Shown: piece after piece, positions 1 through 10,869 of the stretch
How positions within the stretch are numbered: position 1 is the first letter of the stretch
Layout of the letters: the number at the start of each line of letters is the position of its first letter
DNA from: Lamellibrachia satsuma
Taxonomy: Eukaryota > Annelida > Polychaeta > Sabellida > Siboglinidae
Reading direction: 5' to 3'
Length of the DNA stretch: 64,000 bases
Assembly: GCA_033239005.1 (NCBI GenBank)
Contig: BSQZ01000004.1
Span: forward strand, 15,494,007 to 15,558,006
Made by a program: the position numbers and the translations under genes
Notes under the pieces: generated by a model
Told to the model about the DNA's origin: nothing
Databases searched by the model: none
The model's input: the letters and a program-made list of their open reading frames with translations, nothing else

Positions 1-545
1 TCCACAACATACGAACTGAATAACTTGGAGTATAGGTGGAGTGATTTTCTATTAATGTTGCTAATTTATAGCATTTCTTCCAATTCCCCCTCCTAACAGC
101 TGACCTGTCCTTAGTTTAAATGAAGATGCATCTGAATGGAAAACTGACTTACTTTTAAGCTGAGCTCAACTGATCGTCACCATGATTGATAAAAAGTTAG
201 TTGTACTAAGTTGTATGTGTATCCATGTCATACAAATGCATACACCCACTTTAATCACCCACATTGCCTTTGTAGTTCATAAGGTAATTACCAAATATGT
301 CGTTTAAAGTACAGGGTTAGGTGGATGAAATTTGTAAATTGTCACATTTAGAGTAAAATGTCTACCAAATGTTTTAGAAAGTATGTGTGATATCACATTT
401 CAGTTAATACAAGCAGTATGTGTGAAATGTATCTAAATAATGTTTTAAAATTGACTCTTGAAACATACACATTTTAGTCACATCCATAAGTTTTGCATAC
501 ATACTACATATTGCATGTTTAACAGAATGTGTCTGAACTAAAGGT
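1..545. other. AT-rich intronic or flanking DNA, no gene seen
   Basis: I see no exon with a convincing acceptor and donor and no transposon protein on either strand. The first LRR exon downstream needs two bases from an earlier exon, so this stretch is probably intron and the gene begins left of the window. Confidence 0.5.
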
Positions 546-1118
546 GCTGGTTACAGATTGCTCACAATGCTTACATTGGTATTTCTACTATTTCAGTTTG
601 TCTTACTGGTTACAGATTGCTCACAATGTTTACATTGGTATTTCTACTATTTCAGTTTGTCTTACTGGTTACAGATTGCTCACAATGCTCACATTGGTAT
701 TTCTACTATTTCAGTTTGTCTTTCTGGTTACACATTGCTCACAATGCTTACATTGGTATTTCTACTATTTCAGTTTGTCTTTCTGGTTACACATTGCTCA
801 CAATGCTTACATTGGTATTTCTACTATTTCAGTTTGTCTTTCTGGTTACACATTGCTCACAATGCTTACATTGGTATTTCTACTATTTCAGTTTGTCTTT
901 CTGGTTACACATTGCTCACAATGCTTACATTGGTATTTCTACTATTTCAGTTTGTCTTTCTGGTTACACATTGCTCACAATGCTTACATTGGTATTTCTA
1001 CTATTTCAGTTTGTCTTTCTGGTTACACATTGCTCACATTGGTATTTCTACTATTTCAGTTTGTCTTTCTGGTTACACATTGCTCACAATGCTTACATTG
1101 GTATTTCTACTATTTCAG
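546..1118 (+). repeat. 59-bp minisatellite carrying ten tandem 3' splice sites
   Basis: Ten head-to-tail units, each 59 bp except the ninth (50 bp, internal deletion). Each ends in a pyrimidine-rich acceptor (tttctactatttcag) followed by tttgtc. AG dinucleotides end at 596, 655, 714, 773, 832, 891, 950, 1009, 1059 and 1118. The last one borders the LRR exon starting at 1,119, whose first six bases are also tttgtc, so the unit spans the intron-exon boundary. Units differ at few positions, for example acagattgc in the first three against acacattgc later, so expansion is recent. The three overlapping open frames here are a by-product of a stop-free 59-bp unit that cycles through all three frames; I do not call them genes. 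Confidence 0.93.
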
Positions 1119-1196
1119 TTTGTCGGACTGTGACCCACACTTCTCTGAAGAGCTGGTTGCAGCATTGAGAGGAAAGGAACTACTCCACTGCCTGGA
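1119..1196 (+). CDS. LRR exon 1 (Cys-type, 78 bp) of an NLR-like LRR gene
   Basis: Exon inferred from an acceptor (ctatttcag) and a donor (gtaagt). It enters with one base completing a codon and leaves with two (GA), the phase shared by all later LRR exons. It reads LSDCDPHFSEELVAAL and ends near LLHCL, matching the ribonuclease-inhibitor LRR plan L-x-x-C, helix, L-x-x-L. At 26 residues it is one turn shorter than its 28-residue relatives, so it may be the most N-terminal or a divergent repeat. Two bases must come from an exon left of 1,119, so the gene is partial here. Ten copies of its acceptor lie directly upstream. The function of the whole protein (ligand sensing by an NLR, or another LRR scaffold) is inferred from the repeat type only. 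Confidence 0.75.
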
Positions 1197-1250
1197 GTAA
1201 GTACTTTTAATAATAGTTTAAATAACAGTTTGGAAACAGCGCCGTTGTTT

Positions 1251-1592
1251 TACTGGTCTCACACATGCACTATTTATTTACACACAAAACTTAACCTTTG
1301 TACTACCATGACTGAGTACAGTCTACTTTTGTAACATATATATCCACCTAGTGGACTCCAGCAGTATTCAACATCACTTAGTCTTTGTATTACCATGACT
1401 GAGTACAGTCTACTGTTGTAACATGTATATCCACCTAGTGGACTCCAGCTGAAGTGTCTTACTGGTCTCATACATGCATTGTTTATTTACACACAAAACT
1501 TAACCTTTGTACTACCATGACTGAGTATGGTCTACTGTTGTAACATATAATATTCACCTAGTGGACTCCAGCAGTGTTCAACATCACTGAGC
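1251..1592. repeat. Composite tandem repeat (about 209-bp period)
   Basis: The block beginning tactggtctca at 1,251 recurs at 1,460. Inside it a shorter module (ctaccatgactgagtac to gtggactccagc) occurs three times. It lies in the intron after LRR exon 1. The short minus-strand open frame across it is a repeat by-product. Confidence 0.85.
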
Positions 1593-2713
1593 ATTTACGA
1601 CATTGCAACAAATAAAATCTTGATCAAGAACCTTCATGCCTAGTTTAATCAGACACATGCTGTGGGGATGTAGTTTCTCTTAGTCAAACTACCTCCAAAT
1701 CCAGCTGCATTGTAGAAATTACAGCTACCTCAGGTGTAATTTCTTCGTTTTTTTACAGTTGTCATGTTTCCTTTAAACTATTGACAATTCAGTAAATCAA
1801 AAGCGACTATTCAAACAAATCAAACAAACACATTAAGTAGAATTTTTTACAACATGTTTATGTCCATCATGTTTACATAATGACATGGTGCAGACGTCAA
1901 AATGTCAAGTTTAGTGATATAGGTCTTAACATGATGCAACCTTTGAATGTTTGACAGTGATTCATTTTGATGACCTTTAAGCAAATCGTTTTTGAAGAAA
2001 CAAACCAACGAAACCATTTTCATGTGTTAGAATATATTGTTGTAATTGTACGGATACTCAGCCGTATCGCCACCTATTTCTAAAACACAAGTCCCATGAG
2101 ACTATAACAATCAGTGGTGAATAGGTTCACACAAACGTAGCTCTCAGTCCTGTTGTCTTAGTCAACCAGTCAACCCAACATAGCTCTCAGTCCTGTTATC
2201 TTAGTCAACCAGTCAACACAACATACCACATATCAAAATTGCCTTTCATTTGTTTGACTCTTCAACAGCAATAGCATATTTCTAAATTGTATCATATCAG
2301 TAAATTTGTAAATGTATGATTTGTCAGGTCACATTGGTGTGTGTTGTGCATAAGCTTAATTACTCGATTTTGCAACATAATTATACATTGTTTTGTAAAT
2401 TTTGTGAATACATCCTACCCAATAAATCCACACAGTATAATAAATACAACAAAAATATGGTGGAATATAGCATGTATATGCTACAGTAGTTTGTGCATCT
2501 ATGTACGATGCCAACATTTATTGAAAGCAGAAACTACTAGACTGATGTGGTGGTTTTAATTTAATGAAGACATTTTGTCACACGTACTCTTATTATTAGT
2601 GAGGTTGTTTATCCTGATCAATATTTATATCAGTCACTTGTGCAAGACCAAAACAAAACCTACCTTTGGCTGGTTTTAGCTACAACTGGTTAATTGATAA
2701 CAATAACTGCACT
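1593..2713. other. Intronic DNA with a small tandem repeat and a MITE end
   Basis: No coding signal. A 43-bp direct repeat (tagctctcagtcctgtt) occupies about 2,138-2,224. At 2,245-2,269 the end tttgactcttcaac matches the arm of the palindromic element at 10,028-10,132, so this is probably a solo end of the same family. Confidence 0.55.
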
Positions 2714-3000
2714 TTACAGTAACAAAACGATATTTCCAAGTTGATTTACTTCACTGGCTGAACAGAAAATATTTGTTTCACCATAAAACAAAATAATATT
2801 TATCAGTTTTGTCATATTGCACATGTGATTGATATAACGTATGAATAGTTTGGGACAATGGAGCGCACCTTGTGAGACGCTGTGCTTTATTATTTGCATA
2901 TCTGAACTGTAGCCATCAATGCATACGAATTGGCTATGACTATCCAGGAAGAAACTTGCCAGTTTTCCTCCTAATGTCTTCCACATTATTTCTCATTATC
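2714..3000 (-). pseudogene. L2/CR1-like reverse transcriptase fragment
   Basis: The minus strand reads SDMQIIKHSVSQGALHCPKL then FIRYINHMCNMTKLINIILF. This is the palm segment of a Jockey-superfamily reverse transcriptase, where one expects G-V-P-Q-G-S-x-L-G-P-x-L-F, Y-I-N-D-x and F-A-D-D. The second catalytic region reads LFYGETN instead of a F-A-D-D motif, so it is dead. It resembles the remnant at 10,870-12,420 more than the CR1 copies at 29 and 57 kb. Only about 90 codons survive. Confidence 0.7.
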
Positions 3001-3582
3001 TTGTCCTTGAGAAACACCCAGAGGGCATTAAACACACTAATTAACCAACCAACAAAACTATTTTATAATTAACTCCAACAATTATCAAAGAATAACAAGT
3101 AACAATAACAATCGTAACAAAAGTGTTCACGTTGCACCAATGAATTTGAGAACAAGTGATCTAGGCCACACGGTTCTTTATATAGTGCTCTGTATCACTC
3201 CACGCATGGGCGTAATTAGGCTGACACTCTTGCCACCATCGTTCGCATATAATCCCTGCTGCAGTTACATTACCCTACCACCAGTTATATGTAATAACCG
3301 TATGTGACATTTATTGCTCTGTTATCCAGCATAAAATCCTTTATGCGCTCATTGTCACATAAATTCATTTATACAGAATAACAACGCAAGTCCAGTGTAG
3401 AGTGAAAGCGGCCAAATTAATGACATGTAGTTCATGAGCTAGCAATTATGCAAGCATCCATCATCAAAATTACATACATCATCACAGCAAGCATACCGAC
3501 CCCCAAATGTTGTGTACGAGTAATATCTACAATTCACAGACTTATTATGCCAGACTACCAAACATTGATAATGATGCAAGTA
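3001..3582. other. Intronic DNA, no gene seen
   Basis: No exon or transposon protein recognised. The phrase ccagcataaaatccttta at about 3,329 recurs at about 4,083, so a direct repeat of about 35 bp brackets the tandem array that follows. Confidence 0.45.
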
Positions 3583-3970
3583 CTGTCAGAGCCTAGGCTA
3601 CATCCCTCCGCAATGTCACTACTTGCTGACCCCGGTTAGGATATAACTGTCGACTCCACCACTGTCAGAGCCTAGGCTACATCCCTCCGCAATGTCACTA
3701 CTTGCTGACCCCGGTTAGGATATAACTGTCGACTCCACCACTGTCAGAACCTAGGCTACATCCCAACTCAATGTACCTGTAAATTTTCACAATAATTAAG
3801 ATGATGGCTGTCGACACCACCCCTGTCCAGTCGCGGCTACTTCCCCACACAGTGCACCTGCAACATATAAGCGACAGTTCAGATATGTGTAGATTTATAA
3901 CAATTGAGATATAGCGATCTACTCCATCCCTTTCAAAGTTTCGGCTACATCCCCCACCTGTGCCCCACAT
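3583..3970. repeat. 79-bp tandem repeat array
   Basis: Units start at 3,583, 3,662 and 3,741 (ctgtcagagcctaggctac). The first two are essentially identical; the third and at least two following units are progressively diverged (ctgtccagtcgcggctac at about 3,822). The open frame on the minus strand follows the repeats and is not a credible gene. Confidence 0.9.
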
Positions 3971-5119
3971 GCTAACCGTAAGCTACTGCGCCAGTTAGGT
4001 TACTGTAGTGTGACGTGTGAGTGTGACATAAGCACATTTGGCAGCGCCTTGATGAGTTGGACGAGTATTGGCAGCAGGTAACCAGCATAAAATCCTTTAT
4101 ACGCCCACTGTCACATCAGTTCATATCTGTTCCTTTATAAGCATCCATAGAGCAAGAAGGAATTTACAGTCAAACATCCTTTAGACACAACCACATGGTG
4201 TGAAGTGACGTATGTAGGAACTAGAACGCTTTATACCTTTCCACCACCAGCAGTCGCATTGCGTGCCAAAGCGCCTTCCACCGTTCCACCAAAAGGTGGA
4301 CCTGCAGTGTTAACACATAGGATGATTGGGTGCGTAATGAATTATGCCATGCCCTCTAGGATAGAATGATTCACTACTTCACGATGTGATACATATCACG
4401 ATACAGAGATCATGTTACGATATAAAGTGACGCAACAACCAATAAAACACACGTTTATTTAATACGAACAAATTAGTGGAAATATAAGTCTAAATAGGGT
4501 CCATTCCCTTTAAAGTACTGAAGTGGAAACCACCATAATTCTCAAGTTGTTGCCATAAATAAATATTAAATTAAGTGTCTACAGCCCATATTGTTTCATG
4601 GTAATTAAAATCATGGGTTATCTGCTATCACAAACTTGAGTACATTATTGCATTAAGTGTCTACTCGTATTACGCAAATTTCCGCTTTCTTTCTGCGATG
4701 CCTGTGATGACTCGAACATCTTTACCTGCAACACAGTTACAGTTGCATTGTATGTTTCATCTTCACGATGACTGGCTGCATTAAATAGTTTTTAAAAGTC
4801 AAACTGTTTGGTGGATACTAGTTCATATGTTAATTTAAATTAAAGTGGCGTTCATATAACATATTTACAACACACATATATATTCTTTTTAATGTGCAAT
4901 AACGTGATAAAAAGCAACATTTATTCGAAAAATCACTTGAAAAGCTTGGGATCAAATGATTTTTTTCTGTGAAGTGGGTGAAAGGATTTGGTTATTGTGT
5001 AGTGTGTGTGGTTGCCCAACAAAGTAAATCAAAGGTTAATAAACTATACTGCGAGGATACATTGGCGACGTGTCAAAGCCACTAAAGAAAGGCAGGTCCT
5101 TGAAACTTGTATTGATACC
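3971..5119. other. Intronic DNA, no gene seen
   Basis: AT-rich with no exon or transposon-derived protein I can recognise on either strand. Confidence 0.4.
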
Positions 5120-5124
5120 TCAGT

Positions 5125-5270
5125 GCATTGAGAAGAGTTGTGTGTTGAGGCAGCTGACCATGATTAACTCAGTGCCTCGATAAAAGAGCTGTATGTTTTG
5201 TTGTTGAGGTGGCCAATCATGATTAACCCAGTGCCTCGATGAGAGACTTATCATGGTTAACTCAGGAATC
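5125..5270. repeat. Degenerate tandem repeat of about 60-65 bp
   Basis: The phrases ctcagtgcctcgat and catgattaac recur two to three times with variations. It is imperfect and short, sitting in the intron before LRR exon 2. Confidence 0.6.
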
Positions 5271-5675
5271 ACTTCATATTATTTATTCATTCATAAATTT
5301 ATAATGAAATAAATATAAACACACACAATTTATTTGCAGAATAACATAGTAGATATTATTCTGACTCATATTTGCGAATTATAAACTTTCTTGCATAAGA
5401 ACAGGCATACACACACATTTATAGGGGGGGTAAGATATCCAAGGTGGGGAGAAGATGTCCAGGGGGAAGATATCCTGCCACACTGTTTTTGCTGCTACAG
5501 AAAGACAACCATTGCAAAATAACGTGTTGGAATTGTGTGGCTCCCAGATGATCGCATGGGCAGCACAGTTGGTCGGGGACATAAGGCCAGTTGGCCATTG
5601 TTGTCTCATACAGTTCAGTAACATGCGTGCGTTCATAGGTGCATGATTTATTAATTCACAAATGTTATGTTTCAG

Positions 5676-5762
5676 TTTTCGAGCAGTCAACCTGAGTGGC
5701 CTTGAGGGAAACTCTTCTCTTGGTCCAACCATAGGCTCTTTGCCAGCGTTGCAGGAACTGAT
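5676..5762 (+). CDS. LRR exon 2 (Asn-type position, 87 bp)
   Basis: Acceptor ttatgtttcag, donor gtaagt, 87 bp, phase 2 on both sides. It joins exon 1 through GA+T (Asp) and reads FRAVNLSGLEGNSSLG followed by PTIGSLPALQELM. The hydrophobic pattern ending L-P-A-L-Q-E-L is typical of the helix and closing strand of a ribonuclease-inhibitor-type repeat. It is the most divergent second-position repeat: the usual L-S-x-N-D-x-S-D is replaced by V-N-L-S-G-L-E-G-N. Open frames on the minus strand across this region are shadows. Confidence 0.72.
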
Positions 5763-6119
5763 GTAAGTTCTTTACCCACACTTTTCAAACAGTTTCACAA
5801 AACTCTAATTACGAGAGGGTCTTATAGAGAGATATTTTAAAGATAAATCCTGCCTGTGCCATCTAAGCCCATAGAGATGGTGTCCAACCCCTGTTTTCTT
5901 GGTGGAAGAAGAACATAACGTACCCCTCCCCAAGTAGGACACAACTGTATCACTGGTTAACCCACTTAGTGACAAGTAAACGAGTGACTAATATTCCAAA
6001 GCTGAAGCAAGATGTTCTCTTGATTGAGAATCAGACACCCAAACACTGGACTACTAAGCCTCACTATATATACAACATGTTGTAAACATTCTAACGTTAT
6101 ACTGTTTTATACATTGCAG

Positions 6120-6203
6120 TTTGTTCAAATGTGACATAGGAGCAGACGTAATGCGGGGTGTGGCCAGTGGACTTCTGAGCTGCCAGAAAGTGGAGCTCCT
6201 TGT
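6120..6203 (+). CDS. LRR exon 3 (Cys-type, 84 bp)
   Basis: Acceptor tacattgcag, donor gtgagt, 84 bp. It joins exon 2 through AT+T (Ile) and reads LFKCDIGADVMRGVASGLL then SCQKVELLV. The L-x-x-C-x-I-G-A-D-x-M core and the terminal S-C-x-K-V-E-x-L are shared with the Cys-type exons at 21,061, 37,881 and 48,811, so this is an early member of the series. The intron between exons 2 and 3 is only 357 bp and holds nothing else recognisable. Confidence 0.85.
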
Positions 6204-6453
6204 GTGAGTGTTTAGTTGTACATATTTCGATCAGTCGTGAACATCCCTGTTGACATTTACCCCAGATACATTACTAGGTCTTCTTGTGAATATGCATTGT
6301 ATATTCTAAATAATGCAAGTCAATCCTTATTTTCAGGATTTGTTCCTAATATAATGTATTTTTTTAATTAAATTCTGACAGGAACAAATGACGAAAATCT
6401 GCGTGATTGTCAAGTCATGAGGTCAGATTGTCTTTGACATTGAACGTGATACT

Positions 6454-7512
6454 TTAACCCTGGGAGTGACCACTGGGCCGAATTTCGCCCGCACCATCAG
6501 TGCGAAAAGCGTTCCCGGCCGTTTTGGTATCACTATCGTTTCCATCGCCAGTACCTCACACAGGAACAAATGGCATCATTGGAAAGCTGAATCACTCTTC
6601 ATTGTGATTCATATTTATTCATGAGCATAGTCGATGATAGCTAATGATGATCTATCTTACAAAACACGTCACATAGTTGGCGCCCATATTTGGCTGCTTT
6701 TACTACGCTCCGCAGAATAAATTTACGTTTCCATTCATAGTATCTAAATATGAAACACGTCATACCTTTGGAAAGCTCTATGATTGGCCTACTCGAATAA
6801 ATTGGAATGAACGAGCTATATATAGTGAATAAGAAATCATCGTTACAACACATGTTGTCTGGGCCGTCTGATCTTTTTATTTACTAATCCGCCAATTTTT
6901 TTTCTCACTTCGTTCTGTGTCACTTCACTTTAGCCCGGATTATTTCAAGTTTCCACATCAATATTTCGGCAAATTTAATGAGAGCATTAGTGAATCACGC
7001 TATTATACTCAGTTCAGACAGTTAGAACGATGTTGTGGGCTTTTTTGAGGTAAATACCAGCAAGTTGGTTTCGTGATTTCCGCCGGCTTTGACAGCCTGC
7101 ACTACCATGGTAAACGACGCGGGACCGATGGGCCTGTCTGAATCGGCATAGTCCAGTTTTGGAAAAAATCATAAAAAAACAGTTCTCAACATATTTGATA
7201 GTTAATAGGTATGGCTACATTTTTCTAATTGGACATAGGGACATACAGCCACACCAATTATCTAGTAGCAGGGTGAAAAAAAAAAAACTTCTTTTTTATG
7301 AAATTCAAAAGTAATATCCTCATGATAAAATTATGTGGTGTAGTTTTTTATAATTTTATTATAATAAAGAGTATTTTTAGCAACAAAATGATACCTCAAG
7401 CACATTTGTGCGATAATTATTAGCAATGTTATGATTGTTTAAAAGGACACTTGTGAATAACTACGATTTGTATACACCGTGGAAATTTATCATTGGTCAC
7501 TCCTAGGATTTA
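6454..7512. mobile_element. PiggyBac-like non-autonomous element (candidate)
   Basis: The left end is TTAA followed by CCCTGGGAGTGACCA; the right end is TGGTCACTCCTAGG followed by atttag. The ends are inverted copies with a few mismatches, and TTAA then CCC is the known piggyBac terminus style. The right TTAA would have mutated to TTTAG. The roughly 1.06-kb interior has no transposase I recognise, only one short minus-strand frame of about 70 codons, so it looks non-autonomous. Confidence 0.5.
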
Positions 7513-8070
7513 GTAACCCTACTTTTCTTTATATGACCTGTAACCATGCATGTGTTGAGATTAAATGCAATCTGCCATAGCACTAATTCGTAATTAGAGA
7601 ACACCATGTATAAATATTTGTTTGAATACAGATGTGTCCATAAAAGGCAGGGAGTAATATGCATCTGCCAAAAGGTCCATGGCATTAAAAAAGTACTTAA
7701 ACAGTAATTATTAAAAAGTCACTTAAAACGTCACTTTAAAAAGTTAGTAAAAAACAAATAATTAATTTGTTATGTAAAAAAGTCATAAAACAGTCAATGC
7801 TGCAGTCTATGCAACATATTGTCAGGTTTCATTTAAGAGGCTCGTTTGTAAACCAAACACTACCCAACACTGTTAATTTTGGAAATGAAATACAATTTTG
7901 AAAATAGACTATAATCTATTCCAAGGTGCTCCAAATTGAAAAATAGCACATGCCTGTGTTGAATAAGGGTACCAAAATTAGAGTCAGGCTGGATTTAACG
8001 AGAAGCATTATAAGTAACCTTGCTAACATCTGGAAAGACGATGACATAAGTATCATCTTGAAGAAGAGAG
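7513..8070. other. Intronic DNA, no gene seen
   Basis: AT-rich stretch between two mobile elements. No exon signal recognised. Confidence 0.4.
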
Positions 8071-8304
8071 GGGACAAGGAAGCCATTGGCTTATCGAGAG
8101 TCCAACATTTTTAACCTATGTGTAATCCACCCTCCTGAGAAATGTGTCAACCTTGTTTTTAAACATATTCACGCTGCTAGCATCCTCTGAGAACGAGTTC
8201 TTTCTGATATCCAATCTACACTGATCCTTTACTAATGTTACCTGATGTCCTCTAGTATGTAACTCCTGTTTCTATCATATACATGATCTTCGTCGAATTT
8301 GACG

Positions 8305-8945
8305 TCACATATCTATATCTACTGCTAAAAAAATATCAACGGCACTAATTAGTAGTCGCCTTGACTATTGTAATTCACTACTAAATAACATTGCTAAAAG
8401 CGACTTGGCTCCAATGAGTAAAAAATTGTCTGGCACGTGTGTTACTCTGCGCGCCTCATTTTTCACCATCACTACCACTACTTAAACAGCTATGTTGACT
8501 TCCTGTTACTTATCAAATTAATTTTAAGCTGTCCACTCTTACATATCGTGCTCTATCTACACAACAACCACCATACATGGCTAGTCTCCTGCATCTTTCA
8601 AATATCCCTAGGCAACTCAGATCATCAATTTCGCAACTTATTGTGCCTAAAACAAAACTTAACTTGGGCAAATGTGCTTTCTTTGTCGCTGCACCTAGGG
8701 TCCGGATTGAACTCACCATTACTTTGGAAACATCTGAAACTATTGCTAACTTCCGAAAAAACTCAAGACATTTATTCCAAATTTCATTTCCGCCATAAAT
8801 CTTCGGTTGTCCCTCGTTCTGATATTGACTTTTGCGTGTCCCTGTTCACGATTATGCTTAATGATTCTGTTTCGTTGCACCTCTGAGCTCAGGTTCCTGA
8901 GGATATAGGTGCGATAGAAGTTACTTATTAGTATTATTTTCTTAC
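8305..8945 (+). mobile_element. L2-like retrotransposon 3' end nested in the CR1 copy
   Basis: The plus strand encodes the C-terminal end of an L2/CR1-type polyprotein: LLHLSNIPRQLRSS, then PKTKLNLGKCAFFVAAPRV and FRKNSRHLFQISFPP followed by stop. This matches the conserved R-S-S, K-x-x-x-G-x-x-A-F-x-V-A-A-P-R and F-x-x-x-L-K tail of these elements. Its 3' untranslated end (cacctctgagctcagg at about 8,878) is found in inverted orientation near 31,430 and, more weakly, near 60,700. CR1 sequence lies on both sides, so this fragment probably inserted into the CR1 copy. Confidence 0.8.
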
Positions 8946-9486
8946 CCATTATTATTAAAAACTTCAATTAGATCTCCTCTTATCTGCCTTATCTCTAGGG
9001 TTGTTAAACCACATTCTTTCAGTCGTTCTAACTTCATACCTAAAGTCTCTCTCAGTTCTGGAATCATTTTTGTTGCTCTCCTCTGTATTCTTTCAAGCGT
9101 ATCTATATCCTTCTTACGATATGGTCTCCAAGCTTATATACAATACTCTGAATGGGGCCTAACTATTGCTTTATACAGAGATATAATTAGCTTTATCTCC
9201 TTGTATGTTATATTTCTCCTAATCAAGCCAATAAGTCCTTTTTTTAGAGTAGTACCTAGAATAGTATCTCCAATTTTATAGTTTACATCCAAGTTCCTGT
9301 GTCCTGTATGTAGACATTTACCTTTCCCGAAATTGAACAACATCAGAAATTTTTCAGAACATTTAACTAATTTGTCTAGATCGTTTTATAAATGTTGTTT
9401 ATCACCATCATTGTTAACCTTTCTAAACTCGTTTGTGTCATCCGGAAACTTCTGTACGTTTCTTGTTATATTGTTGTCCAAGTCAT

Positions 9487-9597
<111 letters not shown>

Positions 9598-10027
9598 GAA
9601 TAATAAAGGTCTTAATAATGATCCTTGTGGTACCCTACTCAAAACGGATTTCCAATTTGAAACTTCCCCATCTACTACAACACGCGGTCTTCTGTCAGTC
9701 AGCCATTGTTCTATCCAGTTGATTATGCCATCCCTGATACCATGGGCTTTTAATTTAAGTAATGTTTGATGTGTCAAAAGCTTTCTGAAAATCTAAGTAA
9801 TATCTACAGGTGAACCCTCATCCATCCACTTAGTGATTTCTTCCAAAAAACATAACCTATTTGTTAAGCATGACCTCGCTTTTAGGAATTCAAAGTAGGA
9901 ACTTGGAAGTAGGTCTGCTATGTTTCTAACAGGTACACAACAAGAACAACAAGTCTTTCAAGCTAACCAAACCTTTTTATTCTATGTTGTTGTAACAAGA
10001 AATGTGTGACGTGTTGTTAATATCGCT

Positions 10028-10132
10028 GTTGAAGAGTCAAACATTGGAAGGCTTTTTGGTTTGCACCATGTGATTGGATAAGTCGTAATTCTGTCACACA
10101 AAAATGGACTTCCATTGTTTTGACTCTTCAAC
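10028..10132. mobile_element. Short palindromic MITE
   Basis: Left arm gttgaagagtcaaacattgg at 10,028; right arm ccattgttttgactcttc ending in aac at 10,132. The arms pair over about 23 bases with one bulge, separated by about 58 bp. A solo end of the same kind lies at 2,245-2,269. No coding capacity. Confidence 0.75.
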
Positions 10133-10235
10133 ACTACAAATCATGCACACATCAATGTTACAATCATTTGGTTGGTGCATACATCCATTTTAGAACTGTT
10201 TAGTTGGAGTAATTAATCAAACATGTTATTTACAG

Positions 10236-10322
10236 GTTGAGTGGAAATGACCTGAGTGCTGAAGGGGCTGGTGATGACCTTGGCAAGGGCATTAGCGAGA
10301 TGGCGTCTTTGAAGAGACTGTA
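10236..10322 (+). CDS. LRR exon 4 (Asn-type, 87 bp)
   Basis: Acceptor tttacag, donor gtaagt, 87 bp. It joins exon 3 through GT+G (Val). It reads LSGNDLSAEGAGDDLG then KGISEMASLKRL, a textbook Asn-type repeat (L-S-x-N-D-L-S) with the closing M-x-S-L-x-x-L. It leaves with TA, so the next exon must begin with C or T to give Tyr. The exon at 21,061 begins with C. Splicing instead to an Asn-type exon beginning with G or A would create a stop. Confidence 0.9.
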
Positions 10323-10869
10323 GTAAGTAGTTCAGTCATATCTATCAGACTTCACAGATCAGACGGAAATATTTTCATTTTTGTGTAATGTTTCTTATGC
10401 TACGGCTATATTATATAATAATAATAAGATTATTTTAACAACATCAACAGTAAGCATACAAACAAAATTGAATTTTAAACATCAATAGTACAAGTTGAAA
10501 AAGGACAAGAAGAAGTAATGCTTATGTTGCTTGCCCTGTCACTTATAAGTGACACTAATTAATACAATTATACAAGTGTAAGCGTGCATTGTACAAATAA
10601 AGTTAAATAATTAAGTTCTGAATATATTTGTGATTTTGATAAAAGAATAGTACATGACAAATTCTACTGCAATACAACTCATTTTTTCACCATAAACGAG
10701 TCACTCATTGGTTACATAGCTGTGTAATACTTGAACAGTATAGTTCTTTTTGAAAAGATGAACACTCTTGCAATGAATTAACAAGCTGTCAAGCGAATTT
10801 CATAACTTTACACCGTTAATTGATATATACATTGTCTTTAGATTAGTGCGTGCATACTTTTAATTAAAT
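10323..10869. other. Start of a 10.7-kb intron, no gene seen
   Basis: AT-rich with no exon signal. The intron runs to 21,060 and is filled mainly by transposons described separately. Confidence 0.45.

Noticed and set aside
546..1118. CRISPR-like regularly spaced repeat
   Set aside because: The units are contiguous with no unique spacers, and the context is eukaryotic intronic DNA.
529..1200. Three overlapping plus-strand frames of 183-223 codons
   Set aside because: They follow a stop-free 59-bp tandem repeat that shifts frame every unit. Only the last 78 bp behave as an exon.
5379..5732. 117-codon minus-strand frame
   Set aside because: It overlaps LRR exon 2 antisense and has no recognisable content.
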